A stretch of 15,889 bases of DNA from Desulfobulbaceae bacterium (GTDB taxonomy: Bacteria; Desulfobacterota; Desulfobulbia; Desulfobulbales; DAOVSZ01): NCBI GenBank assembly GCA_030627725.1, contig DAOVSZ010000022.1, positions 1 through 15,889 of the forward strand, written 5' to 3'. The translations under genes and the position numbers were made by a program. The notes below the pieces were generated by a model that had not been told where the DNA came from, ran no database searches, and saw only the letters and a list, made by a program, of their open reading frames with translations. Shown piece by piece: positions 7,354 to 14,378 of this stretch (positions are counted from its first letter, which is position 1; the number at the start of each line of letters is the position of its first letter).

Positions 7354-8562
7354 ATGCTGCCAAAAAAAGACGAAAATCCCCGCCTCGATGTCCTCTCTTT
7401 ATTTCAACAGAACCAGGAACAACTCATCCATTTTCACCGGCTGGCGACCGTTGGACAATTAGCAGCAGGAGCCGCCCATGAGATAAACAACCCGCTCACC
7501 ATTATATCTCTTAACATACAACTTTTGGAACGAATGATTTCAAGAGATATGGATGCGGCAGGTTTCACTGCACGTTTAGCAATCCTTGCCGGCCAGCGAA
7601 AGCGTATATCTAAAATCACCCATGAAATTCTTGAGTTGGCCCAACCGGGAGAATCCGACTTTCAGCCCGCTGCAGTGCGTCAAATTGCAGACCGGGTCCT
7701 GACCGTTATCCGAGACCGATCGAGTTTTCAAAATATCTTTCTTTACAACCGGATCCCGAACGATCTTCCTCTGTCATTTGTCGATACCATGCAGATCGAA
7801 CAGGTATTGATGAATCTTTTGATCAATGCCGGCCATGCCTTGCCTGGTGGCGGCAAAATCACTCTTTCCGCCAAGGCCTCTCAGAAGATGGTCCTTTTAC
7901 GGGTCACTGACAATGGAGAAGGAATTACACCAGAAAACAAAAAACGAATTTTCGAACCTTTTTTCACCACCAAAACGAAAGGCAAGGGATCAGGCCTGGG
8001 GATGGCGATCTGCAACTCCATTATCGAACATAATGGGGGTGAGATAGATGCCAGAAGTGTTCCAGGCGTTGGAACATCTTTCATCATTTCCCTTCCACTT
8101 GACAAGGGTGGCCAGCTTCAAAAAGTGAAAGAAAGAATTGAAGGGATATCTGACGACCTTGCATTCTCTCTGCCGAAAAAATCGAGGATACTGGTCATTG
8201 ATGACGAGAAACTCTTGAATGACATGATTCAGGAAGACCTTCGAGAGGCCGGCTATGAGGTTGATGGCGCATACGATGGCCTCGAAGGCATCGCCAAACT
8301 TGGTTTTAAAAGATACCACCTGATTCTGCTCGATATCCGCATGCCTCGTAAAAATGGCATGGAGGTACTGGATTTCATCAGGGAACATTGCCCTGAGATA
8401 CAAGTCGTCATTATGACCGCGCTGGCCACGCAACCGGATGTAGAGCAAAAAATAAGAAACGGCGCTGTTGCCTGCCTGAAAAAACCTTTCAGACTGGAGG
8501 ACCTGCAGGAAACCATTCGAAAGGCCTTATCTTCAACAGAAATTGAGGAAAATCAAAACTGA
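7354..8562 (+). CDS. Soluble hybrid histidine kinase without sensor domain (HisKA-HATPase-REC)
   Basis: The 402-residue protein has only about 28 residues before a HisKA box with phospho-acceptor His42 in GAAHEINNPL. An ATPase domain follows (Asn154/Asn158 in the N box, DNGEG at 186-190, GSGLGM at 212-217). A C-terminal receiver has Asp283/Asp284, phospho-acceptor Asp327 in LLDIRMPRKNG and a KKP motif near its end. There is no membrane segment and no recognisable sensory domain. The start was set at 7354 because AAGGAG at 7343-7348 precedes it and the HisKA domain follows at once. The frame is open back to 7162, but that stretch overlaps the cytochrome and looks non-coding. It probably takes signals through protein contacts, or passes phosphate on to an unlinked regulator; co-transcription with the cytochrome is plausible. 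Confidence 0.9.
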   Translation: MLPKKDENPRLDVLSLFQQNQEQLIHFHRLATVGQLAAGAAHEINNPLTIISLNIQLLERMISRDMDAAGFTARLAILAGQRKRISKITHEILELAQPGESDFQPAAVRQIADRVLTVIRDRSSFQNIFLYNRIPNDLPLSFVDTMQIEQVLMNLLINAGHALPGGGKITLSAKASQKMVLLRVTDNGEGITPENKKRIFEPFFTTKTKGKGSGLGMAICNSIIEHNGGEIDARSVPGVGTSFIISLPLDKGGQLQKVKERIEGISDDLAFSLPKKSRILVIDDEKLLNDMIQEDLREAGYEVDGAYDGLEGIAKLGFKRYHLILLDIRMPRKNGMEVLDFIREHCPEIQVVIMTALATQPDVEQKIRNGAVACLKKPFRLEDLQETIRKALSSTEIEENQN

Positions 8563-8591
8563 CCATTTTTCACACAAAGGGCCTGCATGGG

Positions 8592-8609
8592 ACCTCCTTA
8601 CAGAGAGGT
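8592..8609. terminator. Weak hairpin after the soluble kinase
   Basis: ACCTC at 8592-8596 pairs with GAGGT at 8605-8609 around an 8-nt loop, 30 bp beyond the kinase stop. No T run follows, so this is at most a weak or Rho-assisted end. The rest of the gap (8610-8656) holds an uninterrupted run of nine G (8639-8647) and nothing else recognisable. Confidence 0.25.
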
Positions 8610-8656
8610 ATGTTGAAGGATTTTGGCGCTAGGGTTGCGGGGGGGGGTGAGATGAT

Positions 8657-8773
8657 ATGAAAACCAGGGCTGCATTGATCTTCATTATTGCACTTTTCCC
8701 TGTTGGTCTACGAAAAAAGCCCTTTCAGCCAGCCGTCTCCTTTCTTTCGTATTTCCTTCATGAGCTTGTTTAA
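8657..8773 (+). pseudogene. 38-codon ORF with signal-peptide-like start, possible gene remnant
   Basis: A short frame opens at 8657 (MKTRAALIFIIALFPVGL...) after a G-rich GGTGAG stretch about 8 nt upstream that could bind the ribosome. Its first 18 residues look like a signal peptide: MKTR followed by a hydrophobic core. From about codon 18 it runs antisense into the 3' end of the PilZ gene and stops after 38 codons without resembling a mature protein. It could be the stump of a secreted-protein gene cut off by rearrangement, or chance. Confidence 0.2.
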
Positions 8774-9136
8774 TTCCTTGACCTGTTCATCGCCGGGCTT
8801 TGTCATAAACTCGATGCCCATCGTAAAGGGTGTTTCCTCTATGGAATGATCACAGTCCATCCAGATAGGAAAGGAAGGTATGGCAAGTTGTTTTTCTTCG
8901 GAGAAAGAGACCTGCAGATACAGGATCTTGGAGGAATCATCACGCGGGGTATAGAAAAGGTGGTACGGCTCAGCAACAACCTGGGACACAAGCAGGCCTG
9001 CGCCGGTTTTTGAAACATTCTTTAAAAGCCCTTGAAAGGGGCCGGCAAGTACGGTATTTTCTGAGCCGGAACAGAGAACGAGCGTGATTTCCTCATCAGC
9101 CTCGATCCTCTTGGCCATCCTTTTTTCTTCAGACAT
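8708..9136 (-). CDS. PilZ-domain protein (c-di-GMP binding)
   Basis: The 142-residue cytoplasmic protein shows both halves of the PilZ c-di-GMP signature: RxxxR at Arg6-Arg10 (RMAKR) and NxSxxG at Asn40-Gly45 (NVSKTG). A beta-rich body follows, ending with MGIEFM near residue 108. After that comes a charged helix (about 113-135, KELNKLMKEIRKK). It is a single-domain receptor expected to change partner interactions when c-di-GMP rises. The full-length start is preferred because starting at Met7 would delete Arg6. No ribosome site precedes it. A good promoter ends only a few bases before the ATG, so the transcript may be leaderless. Its partner is unknown; the nearby export module is a possible but unproven link. 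Confidence 0.85.
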   Translation of the reverse strand: MSEEKRMAKRIEADEEITLVLCSGSENTVLAGPFQGLLKNVSKTGAGLLVSQVVAEPYHLFYTPRDDSSKILYLQVSFSEEKQLAIPSFPIWMDCDHSIEETPFTMGIEFMTKPGDEQVKELNKLMKEIRKKGDGWLKGLFS

Positions 9137-9144
9137 AATAAGAT

Positions 9145-9172
9145 GTTACACCCTAACCGGCAGTAATGTCAA
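9145..9172 (-). promoter_or_regulatory. Sigma-70 promoter for the PilZ gene
   Basis: On the minus strand TTGACA (9172-9167) is followed 16 bp later by TGTAAC (9150-9145). Transcription would begin near 9138, only about two bases before the start codon at 9136, which implies a leaderless or near-leaderless mRNA. Confidence 0.45.
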
Positions 9173-9202
9173 AAAAAACTCCAAATATGATATAAAATCA
9201 TC

Positions 9203-9664
9203 ATGAAATATTGCATTATACTCGTCTTTTTCCTGTTGCTGACAGGAATAGGCTGTTCCGGCAATACAGAGCAGGAAAAACAACCTGCGGTCAAAGACGC
9301 GACCACCTCCAAAACCGTGCAGCATCAAGAAAAGGCATTTCAGTCGATCGACCCCAAGATGGCGAAATTCCTGCTCGATTCCCGCGACGACATTCTTCTC
9401 ATTGATGTCCGGACACCCCGGGAACTTCGGGTAGGATCCATCGAAGGCGCCACCATGATGCCATTCTGGTCAGTGGCAAAGGGGCAGGCGAATCTTCCGC
9501 GGGACAAGGCGATCATGCTGGTCTGTGCAGTAGGAGGGAGAAGTTATGCGGCTGGAATGATGCTGGCAAAAAACGGGTATAAAGAGGTGTATAACCTCAG
9601 CGGAGGCATCTCTGCCTGGAAAAGGGCCGGACTCCCGGTTAATATTAAAACCCGCTCTCCTTAA
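9203..9664 (+). CDS. Rhodanese-domain envelope protein, probable lipoprotein
   Basis: The 153-residue protein has an N-terminal hydrophobic segment ending in TGIGC at Cys18, an atypical lipobox with Gly at -3. A polar linker follows, then a single rhodanese domain (about 46-150) with LIDVRTPRE (66-74) and active-site Cys108 in CAVGGRS. The catalytic loop is intact, so sulfur-transfer or thiol-relay activity in the periplasm is possible. Single-domain exported rhodaneses are common in sulfur-metabolising bacteria. It lies divergently from the PilZ gene across 66 bp. There is no clear ribosome site; instead an ATGAT-N5-ATCAT dyad (9187-9201) abuts the ATG. Its last 20 bp overlap the tail of the convergent protease gene. 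Confidence 0.85.
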   Translation: MKYCIILVFFLLLTGIGCSGNTEQEKQPAVKDATTSKTVQHQEKAFQSIDPKMAKFLLDSRDDILLIDVRTPRELRVGSIEGATMMPFWSVAKGQANLPRDKAIMLVCAVGGRSYAAGMMLAKNGYKEVYNLSGGISAWKRAGLPVNIKTRSP

Positions 9665-11813
9665 TCAGTACCGCATAAATTCCCCGCCAGGCACGGGAGA
9701 AGAGGCTCTTTGCCGCCCCTTTTACCACTACCCTGCCTCGGGCAACCTGCCGCCCGGGCATGTCGGCTGCCTGCGGGGCCAGCCGGATCCGGTACATCCC
9801 TTCATTTGTTACCATCCTGCCGGATTCCATCATCCGTACCGCCACATCACCTCCGTAGATGGATGCAAGATAGGGTTCCTGCAGCGATCGGGCGCTGATA
9901 CTCTCAATTGCTTCCACCACGCAGGGGATGGGTGTCATGTCCCGGTTCTCCTGATAGAACAGTCCTCGGTCTCCGTGCTGTACATTTTCAAGTTCTCTCT
10001 CGCCCAGATACCCCTCAACCATCATACCGCTTTTATCAACCAGAAGAGCAAGAAGCTGTGTCGTATTCACCCAGAGCCCGGGACGCACCCCTTTTGCCAT
10101 GTCCATGACAACACCATCAGAGGGCGCCGGAATGGCAAGCCGTTTTTTCTGCCTTTGTATCCCCTGCAACTCGGTGATGACTTCGGCAAGTTGCTGCTGA
10201 ATGATCTTTCTCGGTTCAAGAAGTTCACTGTGAGTTATCTGCCGCGCAAGCTGCGCCTCAATCGCCCGTCGTTTGGCCGCTGCCTGACGTTCCTTAAAGA
10301 GAAGATGAGGTGAGGCAAGAGAAAACAGAAGATCCCCTTTACGTACCTGCTGCCCTTCCTCTACATGCACCTTTTCAATCCGGGCCGGTACAGGCGGATA
10401 AATCCGGGCAAACGACCTGGTCTTTAACAGGGCGGGAACACCAATATTTGATTTCCACGGGACAATAAAAAGAGCGACAAGTGAAAGAAGAAGCGCCAGG
10501 GTCATCAGCAGATTTCGATTGCAGAACCCTATCTCTGATCGCTTCAGCCACCAGTGCCCCATCTCCCTGTATATGGGGTAGAAGATAAACCAGACAATCT
10601 CAACAGCAAACAGAAAGACGCCAAGCACCTTGAAAAACATGTGATAGACGATAAGGGCGATGGTCGTGAACAGGACCACCCGGTAGAGCCAGGTTGCATA
10701 GGCATAGACAATGAGAAAACGGACCTTGGCCTTTGGGAACTGGTCCGGCGCCGGTTCATAAAGACCGAGAAAGGTCTTTCTGAGAAACCACTTGCCCAGG
10801 GCAAAGGCCCGGTCCTGCAGATTGGGGACATCAAGCCAGTCGGAGAGGAGAAAATAACCGTCAAAACGCATGAACGGACTCAAATTCAAGACAAGGGAAC
10901 TGATCCAGGTGATGGTTGCAACGACAAAACAGACGCTCCGCAAAGGCCCGTCCGGCAGGAAACTCCACAGAAGGGTGGCAAGCACGGCAAGCACAAGTTC
11001 AAGAAGAGCGCCGGCAGCGACAATCGACATCCGGGCATACCTGCTGGTCAGTTTCCAGGATTCGGTTGTATCAGAATACAACATGGGCCAGAGGACAAGA
11101 AACGCAACCCCCATGGTCGGAATCTTGAGACCGTAATATTTCGCTGTATAGGCGTGGCCCAACTCATGCACCAGCTTTACCCCGAAGAGAGCAAGCCCGT
11201 AATACATAAGCCCTTTGACTGAGAAGAAATAGGCAAAGGTGTGCCGGAAGGTCTCCCACTGTTGAACAGCAAGGAAGAGACCGACGAGACCAGCGAGAGC
11301 CAGGAGAAAAACCATTGGCCTGCTGCACAGGATACGGACAACCGGCAGGGTCGCCTCGAGAAACCTGTCCGGTCTGACAAGCGGAATCCTGAAAAAAAGG
11401 TAATGATGCAGCAACCAGCGAAACGGGTTCTCCTTACGTGCATACTTTACCTGAAGCGCTGTCAGGGCCGTCTGATTTGACGACTCCAGAAGACTACTGT
11501 TGAGCAGGAAGATGTACATCGACTGCACATCTTCAAGCCCGACCGTAAGAGTGGTTGACTGATTAACGTTGTTGATGAGCTGATCAACGCGGACTTGGTC
11601 TCTGCCGGGAGAAGACCACCGGGCAAGCAGTTCAAATTCAAGCCAGCCGATCCGGAAAAAGAGATTGCGGACAGGGTCATGAAGGGTCCAGGTGGGGGTC
11701 CCGTTATCCAACGGCGGACCCGGAACAAGACGCAGGTCGTCACGCAGAGGCGGCAGAAACTCTTCCTGCGGATTTTTCTCAGATGATGGTGCCGGCTGTT
11801 GGCTCGAATTCAT
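9645..11813 (-). CDS. Membrane M50 zinc metalloprotease fused to a HlyD-type adaptor
   Basis: The protein is 722 residues from this start, or 738 from an in-frame ATG at 11861; numbering below uses the longer form. The order is a soluble N-terminal domain (about 40-125) that looks PqqD-like, then a multi-pass membrane region (about 180-470). That region holds the HExxH site HELGH at 232-236 and the FDG motif of M50 proteases (Asp334). A periplasmic adaptor domain follows (about 475-738), with lipoyl-type halves near VPARIEKVHVEEGQQVRKGDLLF and IPAPSDGVVMDM flanking a coiled coil. No ATPase is present. The start at 11813 was preferred because the 16 extra codons are AT-rich and no ribosome site precedes either ATG. 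It is the last gene of an operon with TolC-type and adaptor genes, so it probably works in export across the envelope. The fusion suggests cleavage or handling of the exported substrate at the membrane. Confidence 0.85.
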   Translation of the reverse strand: MNSSQQPAPSSEKNPQEEFLPPLRDDLRLVPGPPLDNGTPTWTLHDPVRNLFFRIGWLEFELLARWSSPGRDQVRVDQLINNVNQSTTLTVGLEDVQSMYIFLLNSSLLESSNQTALTALQVKYARKENPFRWLLHHYLFFRIPLVRPDRFLEATLPVVRILCSRPMVFLLALAGLVGLFLAVQQWETFRHTFAYFFSVKGLMYYGLALFGVKLVHELGHAYTAKYYGLKIPTMGVAFLVLWPMLYSDTTESWKLTSRYARMSIVAAGALLELVLAVLATLLWSFLPDGPLRSVCFVVATITWISSLVLNLSPFMRFDGYFLLSDWLDVPNLQDRAFALGKWFLRKTFLGLYEPAPDQFPKAKVRFLIVYAYATWLYRVVLFTTIALIVYHMFFKVLGVFLFAVEIVWFIFYPIYREMGHWWLKRSEIGFCNRNLLMTLALLLSLVALFIVPWKSNIGVPALLKTRSFARIYPPVPARIEKVHVEEGQQVRKGDLLFSLASPHLLFKERQAAAKRRAIEAQLARQITHSELLEPRKIIQQQLAEVITELQGIQRQKKRLAIPAPSDGVVMDMAKGVRPGLWVNTTQLLALLVDKSGMMVEGYLGERELENVQHGDRGLFYQENRDMTPIPCVVEAIESISARSLQEPYLASIYGGDVAVRMMESGRMVTNEGMYRIRLAPQAADMPGRQVARGRVVVKGAAKSLFSRAWRGIYAVLIKESGF

Positions 11814-11861
11814 GTTCCGTAACCAAAACAAGAGGAGATTTTTAGACAACCCATACTTCAT

Positions 11862-12005
11862 GTCTGGTGCTGTAGGCGGTCACAGGCGCCGGAGATGTCC
11901 GCAGATAAGCGCAGACTTCGAGCGGGGCGGTTGACTATAGTTGGCTATGTCGGCCGTCCTGATCGTGGACAGATTCGGTGTCTGTGGCCGCCTACAGCAT
12001 CAGAC
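11862..12005 (+). repeat. 144-bp near-perfect hairpin element between two export genes
   Basis: Bases 11862-11902 pair with 11965-12005: of 41 positions, 33 are Watson-Crick, 6 are G-U on the plus strand, and the other two form a tandem G-A/A-G pair (11894-11895 with 11972-11973). The interior folds again: 11923-11940 pairs with 11945-11961 around TTGG, with one bulged T at 11936. The strand bias of the mismatches points to a plus-strand RNA, antisense to the operon. It covers the stop of the GAF-adaptor gene and ends just before a possible protease start. A mobile palindromic repeat or structured RNA is likely; no target duplication was seen. Confidence 0.75.
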
Positions 12006-13349
12006 TCCGAGAGTCTGGCGTATCGCAATAAGTGGACGGCGCATCAGGTAATAGAACACGGTGACCTCTTTCCCGTAGAGCTTGGCCGTGCCGCGAAGGC
12101 CGATTCTGGCAACATTCTCCCTTGGGTCAATGGTCACCTTCAGACGGAACGAAAGCACGCCTTCAGGCGTAATCGCGGCCTCATAGCTTGCCTGCCTGAG
12201 AGTTGCAAGCAGAGGACGGTCCGGCGCAACATTCAGGAAGATGAGCACATCGGCGCCCGGTTCCAGGTTGATCGCATCGGCTACCGGCAGCAAGACCTCC
12301 GCCTCCACCTGTCCGGGATCGGCAATACTCATCACCTTTTCGCCGGTCACTACCGGCTTGCCGAGCCAATCGTTGACATCGCTGAACACGACAATGCCGT
12401 CACGCTCCGCCCTGACTTCTCCCTGTTTTAAAACATCAGCCAGATATGCAATCTCAGCTGACTTCTGCTCGATCCTGGCCTTGAGATATGAAATCCGGGC
12501 CCGGCTCTCATCATCCATAAAGGCCTTCTGCCTCGCTCGTTTATACTCAGCCTCGATCACGGCCAGCGACTTTCTTGTCACCTCATAGTTGTTTCGGGAA
12601 ACCGTATCATCAAGGCGGAAGAGAAGCTGATCCGTTTTCACCCCCTGGTTGGGTTGGACCGGTACCGTGTCAATAACACCGTCCATTTTTGAGGTAACAA
12701 GAAAGGGTTTCCGCGGCACGATTTCAACAGGCGCCAGGACGGAAAGTCTGACCGGCAGCAGAAGACACCAGATAAGAAGGGCAAGGACACCGGTCTGGAT
12801 TATACGCCTGACCCACCGTACCTGCAGAAAACCATACCAGGGGCTGCGCCCGGAAATCGCCATCCAGGCATGGGCATAGGTGGAAGAAAGCCTCTCAAAA
12901 ATGGCTGTCTCGGATTCTTCCCACTCCTTTTCTCGAAGAAAGAGGACCCAGCAGACCAGTTCCTCTTTCGGGCTTATCAGAGGACAGAACACCCCATATC
13001 CACAGGACCATTCCTTCCAGCCTGCGATAAACTTCGGATCAAGGTCCGCCTCGGAGACAGGCCGGATCACACGGTTATCAGGCTGCCTGGCCAGATGCTG
13101 AAGCAGATCTTTGATAAATCTGATATAGGGAGCATGACTGTCCGGCCTGTCAACTCCGGAGACCGCATTAATCCTGATCTTCCCGGACCTTTGCTTCCGG
13201 CATAAAATGGCCTGACGATACCTGATGCATTTTAAGGTCTCGTTGTTGATGATAAAGATGAGTTCAGAGAGGTCCTTGGCGGAACGGGCCCGTTTTTCCA
13301 ACTGCAGGATGGTGCTTAAGAGAAGAATTTGCTGTTCGGATGGGTCCAT
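12000..13349 (-). CDS. HlyD-type membrane adaptor with cytoplasmic GAF-like domain
   Basis: The 449-residue protein has a soluble N-terminal domain (about 10-165) that resembles GAF sensor domains. One membrane segment follows at about 182-203, then a periplasmic adaptor region. That region contains a lipoyl half (FLVTSKMDGVIDTVPVQPNQGVKTDQLLF, about 216-245), a helical hairpin (about 248-308), the second lipoyl half (ERDGIVVFSDVNDWLGKPVVTGEKV, about 315-339) and a beta-barrel to about 420. It is anchored with its N-terminus inside, so it could carry a cytoplasmic signal to the export channel. It sits between the short adaptor gene (152-bp gap) and the protease gene. Its stop lies within a perfect hairpin (12001-12017) and inside the 144-bp element. 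No ribosome site is visible before the ATG. The adaptor call is firm; the GAF call is by overall look only. Confidence 0.85.
   Translation of the reverse strand: MDPSEQQILLLSTILQLEKRARSAKDLSELIFIINNETLKCIRYRQAILCRKQRSGKIRINAVSGVDRPDSHAPYIRFIKDLLQHLARQPDNRVIRPVSEADLDPKFIAGWKEWSCGYGVFCPLISPKEELVCWVLFLREKEWEESETAIFERLSSTYAHAWMAISGRSPWYGFLQVRWVRRIIQTGVLALLIWCLLLPVRLSVLAPVEIVPRKPFLVTSKMDGVIDTVPVQPNQGVKTDQLLFRLDDTVSRNNYEVTRKSLAVIEAEYKRARQKAFMDDESRARISYLKARIEQKSAEIAYLADVLKQGEVRAERDGIVVFSDVNDWLGKPVVTGEKVMSIADPGQVEAEVLLPVADAINLEPGADVLIFLNVAPDRPLLATLRQASYEAAITPEGVLSFRLKVTIDPRENVARIGLRGTAKLYGKEVTVFYYLMRRPLIAIRQTLGV
12001..12017. other. Perfect stem-loop at the GAF-adaptor stop codon
   Basis: CAGACTC (12001-12007) and GAGTCTG (12011-12017) form a 7-bp stem with a 3-base loop, covering the stop codon and the last codons of the GAF-adaptor gene. 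The same bases 12001-12005 also pair with 11862-11866 in the large hairpin, so the two structures are mutually exclusive at the outer end. No T run follows on the minus strand, so this is not a classical terminator. Confidence 0.4.
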
Positions 13350-13443
13350 GGATGTCTGTGTGGAAGAGTAAAGAACTCAGAAATGATTATAACTTACTGT
13401 ATCACAAAGAGGAAGTATGCCGGAAGCTGAAAATTCAAAATGG

Positions 13444-13457
13444 GGAGTTCGGAGTTC
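13444..13457. repeat. Tandem heptad GGAGTTC x2 in an intergenic gap
   Basis: The 152-bp gap between the two adaptor genes (13350-13501) contains GGAGTTC twice in direct tandem, followed by GAAGG (13458-13462), which can pair with CCTTC (13483-13487). No promoter, gene or terminator is convincing in this gap. The heptad periodicity parallels the larger heptad array at 14283-14363. Confidence 0.4.
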
Positions 13458-13501
13458 GAAGGGAGAAAAACAACTGTTCGTTCCTTCACTCTCATCATAC
13501 A

Positions 13502-14269
13502 TTACTTCCCGCGAACCTTGAATATCGCTGTGCCGCTCATCCCTGCCAGGAGTTCCGGATGTCTTCCTTCAATCTCAGCCCTGATCTCCAGGGTCTGACT
13601 CACGGGATCGACCCGGGCGCCGAACACAGAGACCCGCGCTGCATATTTCTTCCTGGTCTCATCTATCCAGACCGTAAAGCGGTCTTTTGGTTTCAGCCAG
13701 CGGACCCATTTTGACGGGACAAAGAGCTGGAGACTTAAATGAACGTTATCGATGAGTTCCAGAAGCGGCTGTCCAGGGGCAACATACTCATATGGCTGGG
13801 CCTGTCGCTTCAGCACACGGCCGGAAAAAGGGGCCTTAATAATGCATTTTGCGACCTGGGCCTCTCTGAGCGAGACCTCTGCCTTTGCCCTGTCCATCCG
13901 TGTTGCGGAAACAGCCAGATCCAGTTCGCTTACGGACTTGAACGACTCAAGTCGCGTATTGACCTCATGGGTCTTGTCCGCCTCAGCCAGTTCAGCCCTG
14001 GCCTTGCTGAGTTCCGCCCGGTACATCTCACAGTCAAAGAGGATCAACTCCTCACCTTCCTGAAACGCATCTCCGATATCAACGGTGATACTCTGAATGC
14101 GGGCGGCAATTTCTCCGGAAAGAACGGTCTCGACCTTCGGCACCAGCAGGGCCCGGACATTGGTCTCATTATCCCAGTCAGGCTCGGCTGCAAAAAGAGA
14201 AAAGGGACAGGTGCAGAAGAGAGTTACGATGGAGATGGCCAGGAGTGTTTTCGCTAGAAATATTCTCAT
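13502..14269 (-). CDS. Short periplasmic adaptor (membrane fusion protein family)
   Basis: The 255-residue protein starts with a signal peptide (hydrophobic core about 8-21, probable cleavage after Ala28 in LFAAEP). It then shows the adaptor fold: a first lipoyl half (about 48-80, GEIAARIQSITVDIGDAFQEG), a short helical hairpin (about 80-138), a second half with KAPFSGRVLKRQAQPYEYVAPGQPLLEL (about 144-172) and a beta-barrel to the end. At 255 residues it is much shorter than typical RND adaptors (about 350-400). It lacks a long C-terminal membrane-proximal domain and a lipobox. It lies directly downstream of the TolC-type gene and upstream of the GAF-adaptor, so it probably bridges the channel to the membrane components. 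No ribosome site is visible before the ATG, and a heptad-repeat dyad fills the upstream gap. Confidence 0.88.
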   Translation of the reverse strand: MRIFLAKTLLAISIVTLFCTCPFSLFAAEPDWDNETNVRALLVPKVETVLSGEIAARIQSITVDIGDAFQEGEELILFDCEMYRAELSKARAELAEADKTHEVNTRLESFKSVSELDLAVSATRMDRAKAEVSLREAQVAKCIIKAPFSGRVLKRQAQPYEYVAPGQPLLELIDNVHLSLQLFVPSKWVRWLKPKDRFTVWIDETRKKYAARVSVFGARVDPVSQTLEIRAEIEGRHPELLAGMSGTAIFKVRGK

Positions 14270-14282
14270 GGTTTTTTTTAAT

Positions 14283-14363
14283 GGGCAGGGTTTACGGTTG
14301 ACAGTTGACAGTTGACGGTTACTTTCTTTTATTCGTGTTTTTGCTGTAAACCGTAAACTGCCC
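14283..14363. repeat. Heptad tandem repeats forming a large dyad
   Basis: The gap between the TolC-type and adaptor genes (14270-14378) holds four degenerate heptads at 14291-14318 (TTTACGG, TTGACAG, TTGACAG, TTGACGG). Related heptads in the opposite orientation lie at 14344-14357 (CTGTAAA, CCGTAAA). Together they make a dyad: GGGCAG 14283-14288 with CTGCCC 14358-14363, and TTTACGGT 14291-14298 with ACCGTAAA 14350-14357. It could be a transcript hairpin that tunes expression between the two genes, or a neutral intergenic repeat. Confidence 0.6.
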
Positions 14364-14378
14364 TTACGTAAACCGTCG

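Noticed and set aside
9187..9201. ATGAT-N5-ATCAT before the rhodanese gene as the same operator as in the 26-bp repeats
   Set aside because: The half-sites match but the spacing differs (5 against 8) and flanks are unlike, so a shared regulator is not supported.
10554..11222. 222-codon plus-strand frame inside the protease gene
   Set aside because: It lies antisense to the M50 region, is rich in charged low-complexity sequence and has no recognisable domain.
11862..12005. Integron attC site or retron RNA as explanation of the 144-bp hairpin
   Set aside because: No GTTRRRY core at the ends, no integrase and no reverse transcriptase nearby; the element is described only as a palindromic repeat or structured RNA.
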